Positions 5,886-13,283 of a stretch of 13,577 nucleotides of DNA are shown here, piece by piece. The stretch's first letter is position 1. Every line of letters begins with the position of its first letter. The translations under genes and the position numbers were made by a program. The notes under the pieces were generated by a model, which made no database searches, was not told the DNA's origin, and was given only the letters and a program-made list of their open reading frames with translations. Source of the stretch: an uncultured Lachnoclostridium sp. (GTDB taxonomy: Bacteria; Bacillota; Clostridia; Lachnospirales; Lachnospiraceae); assembly GCA_902464595.1 (NCBI GenBank), contig CABQJX010000074.1, forward strand, positions 1-13,577, written 5' to 3'.

Positions 5886-7261
5886 ATGGCAGAACAAGGA
5901 TATGCGGCATTATAGGGGATCCGGTGGAGCATTCTATATCCCCGATGCTCCACCATTTTCTGGCAGAACGGACGGGTACGGATCTGGCATACGCCCCCTT
6001 CCGGGTAAAGGCAGAGGCAGTGGAGGAGGCGGTAAAGGGCGCTTATGCCCTGAACCTTCTGGGACTTAATGTCACCGTGCCTCACAAGCAGAGAGTTATG
6101 GAGTATCTGGACGGGATTGACCGGGAGGCAATGGCGATCGGAGCTGTCAATACCCTTGTAAGGACAGAGAAAGGATACAAGGGATACAATACAGACGGAG
6201 CCGGATTTCGCAGAGCGCTGTCTGAGTCAGGAATAAGGATCCAGGGGGAACGCTGTATCCTGTTAGGAGCCGGAGGGGCGGCGAAAGCGGCGGCCTGTGA
6301 GCTGGCCTGGGAGGGAGCCGGAGAAATCTTTATCCTGAACCGGAACAGGGAGCGGGCCTGTGAATTGGCAGACCACGTTAATGGGCAGGCGGGACGTCAG
6401 GCGGCAGTGGGAAAAGGCCTGGAAGATTGGAAGGAGATCCCAGCCATTGAGAAGGGATATTTGGCTGTCCAGTCCACCAGCGTGGGAATGGATCCCCATG
6501 GGGATCAGGTGATCTTAGAGGATCCTGCTTTTTACCGCCTGCTCCACACAGCGGTAGATATTGTATATACACCTTCCTGTACCAGATTCATGGAGCTGGC
6601 CAGGGAGGCTGGAGCCAGAGCAGTCAATGGACTGGATATGCTTTTGTACCAGGGGATCATTGCCTATGAGCTGTGGAATCCCGGAGTGAAGGTGGATCCC
6701 CTGACAGCCAGTGAGGCGAGACAGATGCTGGAGAGGCATCTGTCAGGAGGCCATAATGTCATTTTGACTGGTTTTATGGGCGCAGGGAAAACAAGCGTGG
6801 GAAAATATGCGGCCAAACATTGGGGTCTTCCCTTTATTGATACGGATCAGGAGATCGAGAGGGAGACAGGGATGGCTATTTCCGACCTGTTTGCAAAAGA
6901 AGGTGAGGAAGCCTTCCGTCAGATGGAGACAGAGACTCTAAGGCGTCTCGTTGGGAAGAAGGTCCATGCTGTGATCTCTGTGGGAGGGGGACTTCCCCTT
7001 AGGGAGGAGAACCGGGCTCTGTTAAAGCAGCTGGGCCAGACGGTCTACCTTGATGTAAGCCCGGATACAGTGATGGAGCGGATCGGCGGGGATGTATCCG
7101 ACCGGCCTATGCTTCAGGGGGAGAATGTGAGGGAGCGGATCACCGGCCTGCTGGCTTTGCGGAAACCTCTGTATCTCAAGGCCGCGGATCACTCGGTTTC
7201 CGTTGATGGGAGAACGATTGAGGAGATTTGCGGCGAAATCCGCCGAAATATCGGTTTATAG
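5882..7261 (+). CDS. Bifunctional shikimate dehydrogenase / shikimate kinase (AroE-AroK fusion)
   Basis: One 459-residue chain carrying two enzymes. Residues 1 to about 288 are shikimate dehydrogenase (3-dehydroshikimate plus NADPH to shikimate): S18 and S20 in HSIS, catalytic K69 in NVTVPHK, N90 in GAVNT, D105 in NTDG, the nucleotide loop GAGGAA at 129-134, the NADP-type NRNRER at 153-158, STSVGM and the GLDMLLYQG helix. Residues from about 291 are shikimate kinase (shikimate to shikimate 3-phosphate): P-loop GFMGAGKTS at 297-305, D320 and D322 in FIDTD, the GEEAFRQMETE arginine, Walker B VISVGGG and the lid arginine R408 in DRPM. All key residues of both halves are intact, with no stop or frameshift at the junction. 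The ATG overlaps the yqeG stop by four bases, with AGGTGA just upstream. The product can channel shikimate between steps, which is inference. Confidence 0.97.
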   Translation: MNGRTRICGIIGDPVEHSISPMLHHFLAERTGTDLAYAPFRVKAEAVEEAVKGAYALNLLGLNVTVPHKQRVMEYLDGIDREAMAIGAVNTLVRTEKGYKGYNTDGAGFRRALSESGIRIQGERCILLGAGGAAKAAACELAWEGAGEIFILNRNRERACELADHVNGQAGRQAAVGKGLEDWKEIPAIEKGYLAVQSTSVGMDPHGDQVILEDPAFYRLLHTAVDIVYTPSCTRFMELAREAGARAVNGLDMLLYQGIIAYELWNPGVKVDPLTASEARQMLERHLSGGHNVILTGFMGAGKTSVGKYAAKHWGLPFIDTDQEIERETGMAISDLFAKEGEEAFRQMETETLRRLVGKKVHAVISVGGGLPLREENRALLKQLGQTVYLDVSPDTVMERIGGDVSDRPMLQGENVRERITGLLALRKPLYLKAADHSVSVDGRTIEEICGEIRRNIGL

Positions 7262-7272
7262 GCAAAAAATGC

Positions 7273-7301
7273 TTGAAAATGCTCTCTACATAGTATAGAA
7301 T
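7273..7301 (+). promoter_or_regulatory. Promoter of efp
   Basis: TTGAAA (7273-7278), a 17-base spacer and TAGAAT (7296-7301) form a near-consensus vegetative promoter directly after the aroEK stop. Transcription would begin near 7308, leaving a leader of about 82 bases before efp. Confidence 0.7.
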
Positions 7302-7323
7302 AAAAAAGATTAAAGACGTATGG

Positions 7324-7361
7324 GACGCGCTGCAGCTGTGGATACAGGTGCGGGGCGCGTC
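7324..7361 (+). other. Long hairpin in the efp leader
   Basis: GACGCGC (7324-7330) pairs perfectly with GCGCGTC (7355-7361). Inside it GCAGCTGT (7332-7339) pairs with ACAGGTGC (7344-7351) at 7 of 8 positions around a GGAT loop. The two stems are separated by a T on one side and GGG on the other. No T-run follows, so it is not a terminator. It ends 12 bases before the AAGGAGG of efp (7374-7380) and could act on mRNA stability or initiation. Confidence 0.6.
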
Positions 7362-7389
7362 ATGAACGAACTCAAGGAGGAATATCTTT

Positions 7390-7947
7390 ATGATATCAGC
7401 AGGTGATTTTAGAAATGGCGTTACACTGGAGATCGAGGGACAGGTTGTCCAGATTCTGGAATTCCAGCACGTAAAGCCAGGTAAGGGCGCTGCTTTCGTG
7501 CGCACCAAATTAAAAAATGTGATCAATGGCGGCGTGGTTGAGCGTACCTTCCGTCCTACTGAGAAATTCCCACAGGCAAGGATCGACCGTGTGGACATGC
7601 AGTATCTGTACGCAGACGGCGATCTGTATAACTTTATGAACCAGGAGACCTACGATCAGGTAGCTTTAAATCAGGACATCATCGGCGACGCCCTGAAGTT
7701 TGTAAAGGAGAACGAGGTATGTAAGGTTTGCTCCTACAACGGAAATGTGTTCTCTGTAGAGCCTCCTCTGTTTGTTGAGCTGGAAGTAACTGAGACTGAG
7801 CCAGGCTTTAAGGGCGATACCGCTACCGGTGCCAGCAAGCCAGCTACTGTAGAGACAGGTGCTACCGTAAGCGTACCGCTGTTTGTAGAGATCGGCGACA
7901 AGATCAAGATCGATACCAGAACCGGCGAATATCTGTCCCGCGTATAA
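7390..7947 (+). CDS. efp: Elongation factor P
   Basis: Translation factor that binds between the P and E sites of the ribosome and relieves stalling at runs of proline. The 185 residues match the family. Domain I holds the loop KPGKGAAFVR with Lys32, the position that carries the activating modification in EF-P proteins (5-aminopentanol in Bacillus). No modification gene is in the window. Domain II (about 65-127) contains MQYLYADGDLYNFM, and domain III (128-185) has the EF-P signature ETEPGFKGDTATGASKPATVETG. AAGGAGG at 7374-7380 is 9 bases before ATG 7390. It has its own promoter and terminator, so it is monocistronic. Codon use looks more biased than in its neighbours, as expected for a highly expressed gene. 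Confidence 0.98.
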   Translation: MISAGDFRNGVTLEIEGQVVQILEFQHVKPGKGAAFVRTKLKNVINGGVVERTFRPTEKFPQARIDRVDMQYLYADGDLYNFMNQETYDQVALNQDIIGDALKFVKENEVCKVCSYNGNVFSVEPPLFVELEVTETEPGFKGDTATGASKPATVETGATVSVPLFVEIGDKIKIDTRTGEYLSRV

Positions 7948-7990
7948 GGATTATTGGATATAAGTCAGGTGAAAATGAGTGTTAGAGATT

Positions 7991-8017
7991 GCTCCGGCGG
8001 ATGCCGGAGCAGTTTTT
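7991..8017 (+). terminator. Rho-independent terminator after efp
   Basis: GCTCCGGC (7991-7998) and GCCGGAGC (8003-8010) form a perfect 8-bp stem with a GGAT loop, followed by AG and five T residues (8013-8017). It ends the efp transcript. A second small stem, TCCGC with GCGGA, lies at 8025-8039 in the argS leader. Confidence 0.93.
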
Positions 8018-8072
8018 CGATTTGTCCGCCCTGTGCGGATATTGGAGATTATGCCAAAGGAGATAAGAAATT

Positions 8073-9860
8073 TTGAAGAAGATTCTGGATATAATGGAGC
8101 AGGAGCTCAAGAATGCCTTCACAGCCTGCGGATATGAAGATTCCTTTGCAAAGGTGGTTCTGTCCAACCGGCCGGATCTGTGCGAATATCAGTGCAACGG
8201 TGCGATGGCGGCAGCCAAGGCATACAAGAAAAAACCGATTGACATTGCTTCACAGGTAGTGGAACAGTTAATGGGAGAGGAGGGACACCCTGTATTTTCA
8301 GAGGCTGTGGCTGTTATGCCCGGATTTATCAATCTGAAGGTATCAGAGGCTTTTCTGGCATCCTATGCCGGGGAAATGGCAGCGGCTGAGAAACTGGGAC
8401 TGGAAGCACCTGAAAAGCCGGAGACGATCATGGTAGATTACGGCGGCGCCAATGTGGCAAAGCCTCTTCACGTAGGCCACCTGAGGGCGGCTATCATCGG
8501 CGAGAGCATCAAGCGTATGGGCCGCTTCCTGGGCCATCATATGATCGGTGACGTACATTTGGGAGACTGGGGACTGCAGATGGGACTTATCATTGAGGAG
8601 CTGCGGGACCGCCAGCCGGATCTGGTATATTTTGACGAATCCTTTGAGGGGCCATTCCCGGAGGAAGCGCCCTTCACTATCAGCCAGCTGGAGGAAATCT
8701 ATCCGGCAGCCAGCGCTAAGTCCAAGGCAGACGAGGCCTTTAAGGAAAGAGCCCATCAGGCCACTTTGAAGCTGCAGAAGGGCTATCCTCCCTTCCGTGC
8801 GATCTGGAAGCATATTATGAATGTTTCTGTGGCGGATCTGAAAAAGAACTATGGAAACCTGAATGTGGAATTTGACCTTTGGAAGGGCGAGAGCGACGCA
8901 GAGCCTTATATTGAGGACATGATCCAAATGCTTGTTGACAAGGGGCTTGCCCATGAGAGCCAGGGCGCTCTGGTAGTGGATGTGGCGGAAGAGACGGACA
9001 CCAAGGAAATCCCTCCCTGCCTGATCCGCAAGTCGGACGGCGCTTCCCTGTATGCAACCTCCGATCTGGCTACCATTGTGGAGCGGGAGCAGGACTTTCA
9101 GCCGGACCGTTATATCTATGTGGTGGATAAGCGGCAGTCCATGCACTTTGAGCAGGTGTTCCGTGTGGCAAAGAAGTCCGGCATCGTAAAGCAGGATACG
9201 CCAATGATCTTTTTGGGCTTTGGAACCATGAACGGAAAGGACGGAAAGCCCTTCAAGACACGTGAGGGCGGCGTTATGCGTCTGGAAAAGCTGATCGACG
9301 AGATCAATGAGGCGGTATACCAGAGGATCATGGAAAACCGCACCGTGTCCGAGGAGGAGGCAAGGACCACTGCTTCTGTGGTAGGGCTTGCAGCCTTGAA
9401 GTATGGAGATCTGTCGAACCAGGCATCCAAGGACTATGTCTTTGATATTGAGCGGTTCACCTCCTTTGAGGGGAATACTGGGCCTTACATCCTTTATACC
9501 ATTGTAAGGATCAAGTCCATCCTGGCAAAATACCGGGATAACGGTGGAGAGGTAAGCGCAGATGGTTCCGAGAAGAAGCTGGCAGCCTGTGAGGGCGCTT
9601 CTGAGAAGGCGCTGTACCTTACGCTGTCCAGATACAGCGAGGTGATGGAAAACAGTTTTGGGGAGACAGCTCCTCATAAGATCTGTCAGTATATCTACGA
9701 GCTGGCCAACGCATTTAACAGCTTTTACCACGATACCAAAATCCTTTCCGAGGAGAATCAGGACAGGAAAGAGAGTTATATTGGCCTGATCTCCCTCACG
9801 AGAAGGGTTCTGGAGACATGCATTGGAGTTTTGGGGATTGAGGCTCCGGAGCGCATGTAA
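8073..9860 (+). CDS. argS: Arginyl-tRNA synthetase
   Basis: Class I synthetase that charges tRNA-Arg with arginine; 595 residues, at the long end for the family. Residues 1 to about 110 form the N-terminal additional domain that contacts the tRNA D-loop. The HIGH motif appears as HVGH at 133-136 in AKPLHVGHLRAA. The KMSKS region is the degenerate form usual in ArgS, KPFKTREGG at 392-400. The C-terminal third is the DALR anticodon-binding domain, including TGPYILYTIVRIKSIL and a conserved-looking end at ERM. The start is TTG 8073, since AGGAG (8058-8062) is 10 bases upstream. ATG 8094, the eighth codon, is 31 bases from that site and would trim the first helix. No clear promoter or T-box leader was seen in the 55 bases between the efp terminator and the start. 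Confidence 0.97.
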   Translation: MKKILDIMEQELKNAFTACGYEDSFAKVVLSNRPDLCEYQCNGAMAAAKAYKKKPIDIASQVVEQLMGEEGHPVFSEAVAVMPGFINLKVSEAFLASYAGEMAAAEKLGLEAPEKPETIMVDYGGANVAKPLHVGHLRAAIIGESIKRMGRFLGHHMIGDVHLGDWGLQMGLIIEELRDRQPDLVYFDESFEGPFPEEAPFTISQLEEIYPAASAKSKADEAFKERAHQATLKLQKGYPPFRAIWKHIMNVSVADLKKNYGNLNVEFDLWKGESDAEPYIEDMIQMLVDKGLAHESQGALVVDVAEETDTKEIPPCLIRKSDGASLYATSDLATIVEREQDFQPDRYIYVVDKRQSMHFEQVFRVAKKSGIVKQDTPMIFLGFGTMNGKDGKPFKTREGGVMRLEKLIDEINEAVYQRIMENRTVSEEEARTTASVVGLAALKYGDLSNQASKDYVFDIERFTSFEGNTGPYILYTIVRIKSILAKYRDNGGEVSADGSEKKLAACEGASEKALYLTLSRYSEVMENSFGETAPHKICQYIYELANAFNSFYHDTKILSEENQDRKESYIGLISLTRRVLETCIGVLGIEAPERM

Positions 9861-10014
9861 TCCGAAAAAACTAGATGGGACTGTGGAAAATCCCTGGAAG
9901 GATCGTCTGGTTGGGGGACGCCAAAGCCGGAGTATACGGGCAGCGGCGTCCCTGTACAGCCGAATCGTCACCAAAAATCAGCAAAGATCCGTTGGGTGGA
10001 TGCAGGGGGAGCAG
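9861..10014 (+). other. Structured spacer between argS and the SNF2 helicase gene
   Basis: A 154-base spacer without a supported gene. GGGACGCC (9915-9922) and GGCGTCCC (9945-9952) form a perfect 8-bp stem, extendable by one G-T pair. The 22-base loop can itself form a short CCG/CGG stem (9927-9929 with 9937-9939). Upstream, GGGA (9877-9880) could pair with TCCC (9891-9894). No T-run follows the main stem, so it does not look like a terminator, and no clear promoter was found. The string GGACGCCAAAGCC loosely recalls the core of a c-di-GMP-I riboswitch, but other parts of that fold are not recognisable. The function is unknown. Confidence 0.4.
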
Positions 10015-13000
10015 ATGAAGATCGTCAAAATGGATGTCAGCAGCTTCTGGAAAGGAGAGGTTGGGGTCAAGGGCCGTGTGGAGGAAGAAGGAACGGTCTT
10101 TGATGTCCAGCTGTATTTGAGTAAGGACAGGGTAAGGGATTATTCCTGTTCCTGCAAAAAAGGGGATTCTTATAGGGGAATGTGTTCCCATGAGGAGGCC
10201 CTTTTTGCATATTACAGGGAGAAAAGGGAGGAGGCATCAAAGCCTCTTGTGCACACTTGTCCCCAGATTCAGGCTATGATCCGGGAGTACACCAACGAAG
10301 AAGTAGCCCGTATCCTGTCAAAAGAGGAGGAATCCAGGGTACACCTGGAGCCGGTGATGATGTTTGACGGAAAAGAGGTTTCTCTTGGATGTAAGGCAGG
10401 CATCACCCGGTTTTATGAGCTCAAGGATCTGTCAGCCTTTAAGGAGGCGGTGGAGCATGGGGCTTTTGTCTCTTACGGCAGGGAGCTGGCCTTCTACCAC
10501 CATAAAACCGCGTTTTCACCGGAAAGCAGAGGGCTTTTGTCTCTGATCACAGGATTGACGGGAACACAGGGGCCGATGGGGCTGATCCCTTTAAGCCGTA
10601 TGAGCCGGGACGTCCTTTTTGATCTGGTATCCGGCCAGGAGATAGAAATCCGCTTATGGGGAGTGGGAAAACAGGTTCTCTGCATCGGAGGCCGTGACCC
10701 TATATTGCATGTGAAGCTAGAAAAGACAGGAAGAGACGGGCTGCGCATCACCCTTTCCGGCCTGTCGGAGGGAACAGAAAGCCCTAGGAAGGTGGAAGCC
10801 TGCTTTCGGGGAGAACGGTTTTTCTACGCAGTGGCGGGGACGCGGTTTTACCGGTTCAGTGAGGAAGGAAGCCGGGTGGCAGGCCCTTTTCTGGAACAGA
10901 TGAGCCGGGATAGAGGCGGATGGGCAGATATTGGCTCCAGGGAGATCCCCCTGTTTTATGAGCGGGTTTTAAAACAGATCCTTCCCTTCTGTCGGCTTGA
11001 GCTCTGTGACGTGGATCTAAAGGCATATGAGCCGGAGCCTTTGAAGGCTGTGTTTTACTTTGATACAGGGGAGGAGGGGCGGATCATCATGGAGCCGATC
11101 CTTTCCTATGGAACCTTTTCCTTCCACCCATTGGAGGATGAAAACCTGCCCCGGACTGTGTGCCGGGATGTGCCTCAGGAGGTTCGGGTAAGCCAGCTCA
11201 TCCGAAAATATTTCAAATACAGAGATCCGGCTGGGGAGAAGCTCACAATGGATCCGGATGAGGAAACCGTGTACCGTTTTCTCACAGAAGGATTGGAAGA
11301 ATTTTCCACCATGGGACAGGTAGAGGTATCAGAGACGCTGAGACAATGGACGGATACCTCCCTTCCACAGATCTCTGTGGGAGTACAGACAGGAAAGGGC
11401 TGGCTGGATCTTACCGTGGATACAGGGGGAATGGACCGGGAGGAGCTGAGGCAGATCCTTCTTGCATGCAGCACTCACCGGAAGTTCTGCCGTCTGAAAA
11501 GCGGGCGCTTCCTCCGGCTGGAGGAGGGAGGGCTGGCAGATGTAGGCCGTATGGCAGCAGCCCTTGACATAAGGGAACAAGAGCTGTTGGACGGCCATGT
11601 GCGGATCCCTTCCTACCGTGCTTTTTATCTGGATCATCTGCTGAAGGGGAGCCAGGGCCTGTCCTATTACCGGGATCAGCTGTTAAAGGCCATGGTCCGG
11701 GCTGTGAAATCCGTGGAGGACAGCGATCTTCCCATGCCCCTTTATCTTGAGGGGAAGCTGAGGGAGTATCAGAAAATAGGATACCTGTGGCTCAGGACAT
11801 TGGACAGCTTCGGTTTTGGAGGTATCCTGGCAGATGATATGGGACTTGGAAAGACAGTACAGGTGATCGCTCTTTTGGAGGCTGTCTATGAGGAGGGGGA
11901 AAAGGCTCCGTCTCTGGTGGTCTGTCCGGCTTCTCTGGTTTACAACTGGGAACATGAGGCAAGGCGTTTTGCCCCTAACCTGACCATCCTGTCCGCAGTT
12001 GGAAAAAACACAGAGAGGGAGGAACTGTTAGAACGGGTTAAGGAGGATCCCTCCGGCGTACAGCTGGTAATCACCTCTTATGATCTGTTAAAGCGGGATA
12101 TTGAGGCTTATGGGAGCATCCATTTCCGTTACCAGATCATAGATGAGGCCCAGTACATCAAGAATGCCGCCACCCAAAGTGCCAAAGCTGTCAAATCCCT
12201 GGACGTACAGACCCGTTTTGCATTGACGGGAACGCCGGTGGAAAACCGTCTGGGAGAGCTATGGAGTATTTTTGATTATCTCATGCCCGGATTTTTGTTT
12301 ACTTACTCCCGGTTCAGGAGAGAGTATGAAATCCCCATTGTCCGGGAAGGGAATGGGGAGCGCCTGGCTCAGTTAAAGTCCATGATCGGTCCCTTTGTGC
12401 TGCGCAGGGTAAAGGGGGACGTCTTAAAAGAACTGCCGGATAAGGCAGAGAAAGTAGTCTATTCTGTCTTTGGACAGGAGCAGCGGCGCCTTTACGCAGC
12501 TCATGCAGCCCAGTTTAAGGAAAAGCTGGAAAATGGAGGGTTTGGCGGCCCTGGGGAGGGGAAAATAGAGATCCTGTCAGAGCTTATGCGCCTGCGCCAG
12601 CTTTGCTGTGATCCCCGCCTGTGTTATGATCACTATGAGGGCGGCTCTGCCAAGCTGGATACATGTATGGATCTGATCCGGCGGGCGGTGGAGGGAGGCC
12701 ATAAGATCCTTCTGTTTTCCCAATTTACCTCTATGCTGGATCTGATCCGGGAACGGCTGGAAAAGGAGAGGATCTGCAGCCATATGCTGACAGGGGCTAC
12801 CTCCAAAGAAGAACGGATCCGGCTCACCAGTGAGTTTGCCAAGGACAGGGTTCCTGTTTTTCTTATCAGCTTAAAGGCGGGGGGAACCGGTCTGAACCTG
12901 ACGGCAGCAGATATTGTGATCCATTATGATCCCTGGTGGAATGCGGCGGCCCAGAACCAGGCCACGGACCGTACCCACCGCATTGGGCAGAAAAAACAAG

Positions 13001-13164
13001 TTACCGTGTACCGGATGGTGGTGAGGGATACCATTGAGGAGAATATTTTAAAGCTTCAGGAATCGAAGCGTTTCCTCGCGGATGCAGTGGTTCCGGAGGG
13101 AGTGGTTTCCCTGGCCTCCATGACGAAAGAAGATATTTTAAATGCTCTTTCCGGGGAAGCCTAG
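10015..13164 (+). CDS. SNF2-family DEAD/DEAH helicase with SWIM zinc finger
   Basis: Large Swi2/Snf2-type ATPase, 1049 residues from ATG 10015. A SWIM zinc finger opens the protein: C45, C47, C57 and H59 (CxC-x9-CxH). Residues from about 80 to 570 correspond to the bacterial SNF2-associated region of poorly known role. The ATPase core starts near 580, with Walker A DDMGLGKT (607-614), DEAQ (710-713), LTGTPVEN (737-744), motif V SLKAGGTGLNLTAADIVIHY and motif VI QATDRTHRIGQ (982-992), all intact. Such proteins move along double-stranded DNA and may remodel protein-DNA complexes. The bacterial targets are unclear, with an RNA-polymerase recycling role known only for the distinct RapA branch. 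GGGGGAG (10005-10011) ends just 3 bases before the chosen ATG. ATG 10000 and ATG 10030 are alternatives. No restriction or defence gene adjoins it. Confidence 0.92.
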   Translation: MKIVKMDVSSFWKGEVGVKGRVEEEGTVFDVQLYLSKDRVRDYSCSCKKGDSYRGMCSHEEALFAYYREKREEASKPLVHTCPQIQAMIREYTNEEVARILSKEEESRVHLEPVMMFDGKEVSLGCKAGITRFYELKDLSAFKEAVEHGAFVSYGRELAFYHHKTAFSPESRGLLSLITGLTGTQGPMGLIPLSRMSRDVLFDLVSGQEIEIRLWGVGKQVLCIGGRDPILHVKLEKTGRDGLRITLSGLSEGTESPRKVEACFRGERFFYAVAGTRFYRFSEEGSRVAGPFLEQMSRDRGGWADIGSREIPLFYERVLKQILPFCRLELCDVDLKAYEPEPLKAVFYFDTGEEGRIIMEPILSYGTFSFHPLEDENLPRTVCRDVPQEVRVSQLIRKYFKYRDPAGEKLTMDPDEETVYRFLTEGLEEFSTMGQVEVSETLRQWTDTSLPQISVGVQTGKGWLDLTVDTGGMDREELRQILLACSTHRKFCRLKSGRFLRLEEGGLADVGRMAAALDIREQELLDGHVRIPSYRAFYLDHLLKGSQGLSYYRDQLLKAMVRAVKSVEDSDLPMPLYLEGKLREYQKIGYLWLRTLDSFGFGGILADDMGLGKTVQVIALLEAVYEEGEKAPSLVVCPASLVYNWEHEARRFAPNLTILSAVGKNTEREELLERVKEDPSGVQLVITSYDLLKRDIEAYGSIHFRYQIIDEAQYIKNAATQSAKAVKSLDVQTRFALTGTPVENRLGELWSIFDYLMPGFLFTYSRFRREYEIPIVREGNGERLAQLKSMIGPFVLRRVKGDVLKELPDKAEKVVYSVFGQEQRRLYAAHAAQFKEKLENGGFGGPGEGKIEILSELMRLRQLCCDPRLCYDHYEGGSAKLDTCMDLIRRAVEGGHKILLFSQFTSMLDLIRERLEKERICSHMLTGATSKEERIRLTSEFAKDRVPVFLISLKAGGTGLNLTAADIVIHYDPWWNAAAQNQATDRTHRIGQKKQVTVYRMVVRDTIEENILKLQESKRFLADAVVPEGVVSLASMTKEDILNALSGEA

Positions 13165-13221
13165 GGCTCTGGAAATGTGGGATCGGAAAGAGTAAGAGGG
13201 GATATAGGGAAAGCCGGAAAT

Positions 13222-13259
13222 TAAAAAAGCAAGAAATAAAAAAAGCAAGAAATAAAAAA
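13222..13259 (+). repeat. A-rich tandem repeat
   Basis: TAAAAAAGCAAGAAA (13222-13236) is followed by the same unit with one extra A (13237-13252) and the start of a third copy (13253-13259). It lies between the SNF2 helicase stop and the ribosome binding site of the next gene. No hairpin or clear -35 and -10 pair was found in the 119-base gap, so whether it acts as an upstream promoter element is open. Confidence 0.75.
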
Positions 13260-13283
13260 TAGAGACTACGGAGGAATTGGAAA

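Noticed and set aside
7320..7406. 28-codon reading frame across the efp leader overlapping the efp start
   Set aside because: It has no ribosome binding site, its codons run through both arms of the hairpin, and nothing supports translation.
9877..9960. Possible c-di-GMP-I or cobalamin riboswitch ahead of the helicase gene
   Set aside because: Only short stretches resemble either consensus. The GNRA hairpin and its receptor (c-di-GMP-I) and the full B12 box and core (cobalamin) could not be traced, and the perfect dyad pairs bases that should be free in the c-di-GMP-I fold. Kept only as an unexplained structured spacer.
8343..9974. Long open frame of 543 codons on the - strand opposite argS
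   Set aside because: It lies fully antisense to a well-conserved gene, has no recognisable domain and no good ribosome binding site. Its openness follows from the codon use of argS.
9823..10014. Extending the SNF2 helicase gene upstream into argS
   Set aside because: The frame stays open by chance, but this stretch overlaps the argS end, has no homology to the family and would include the structured spacer.
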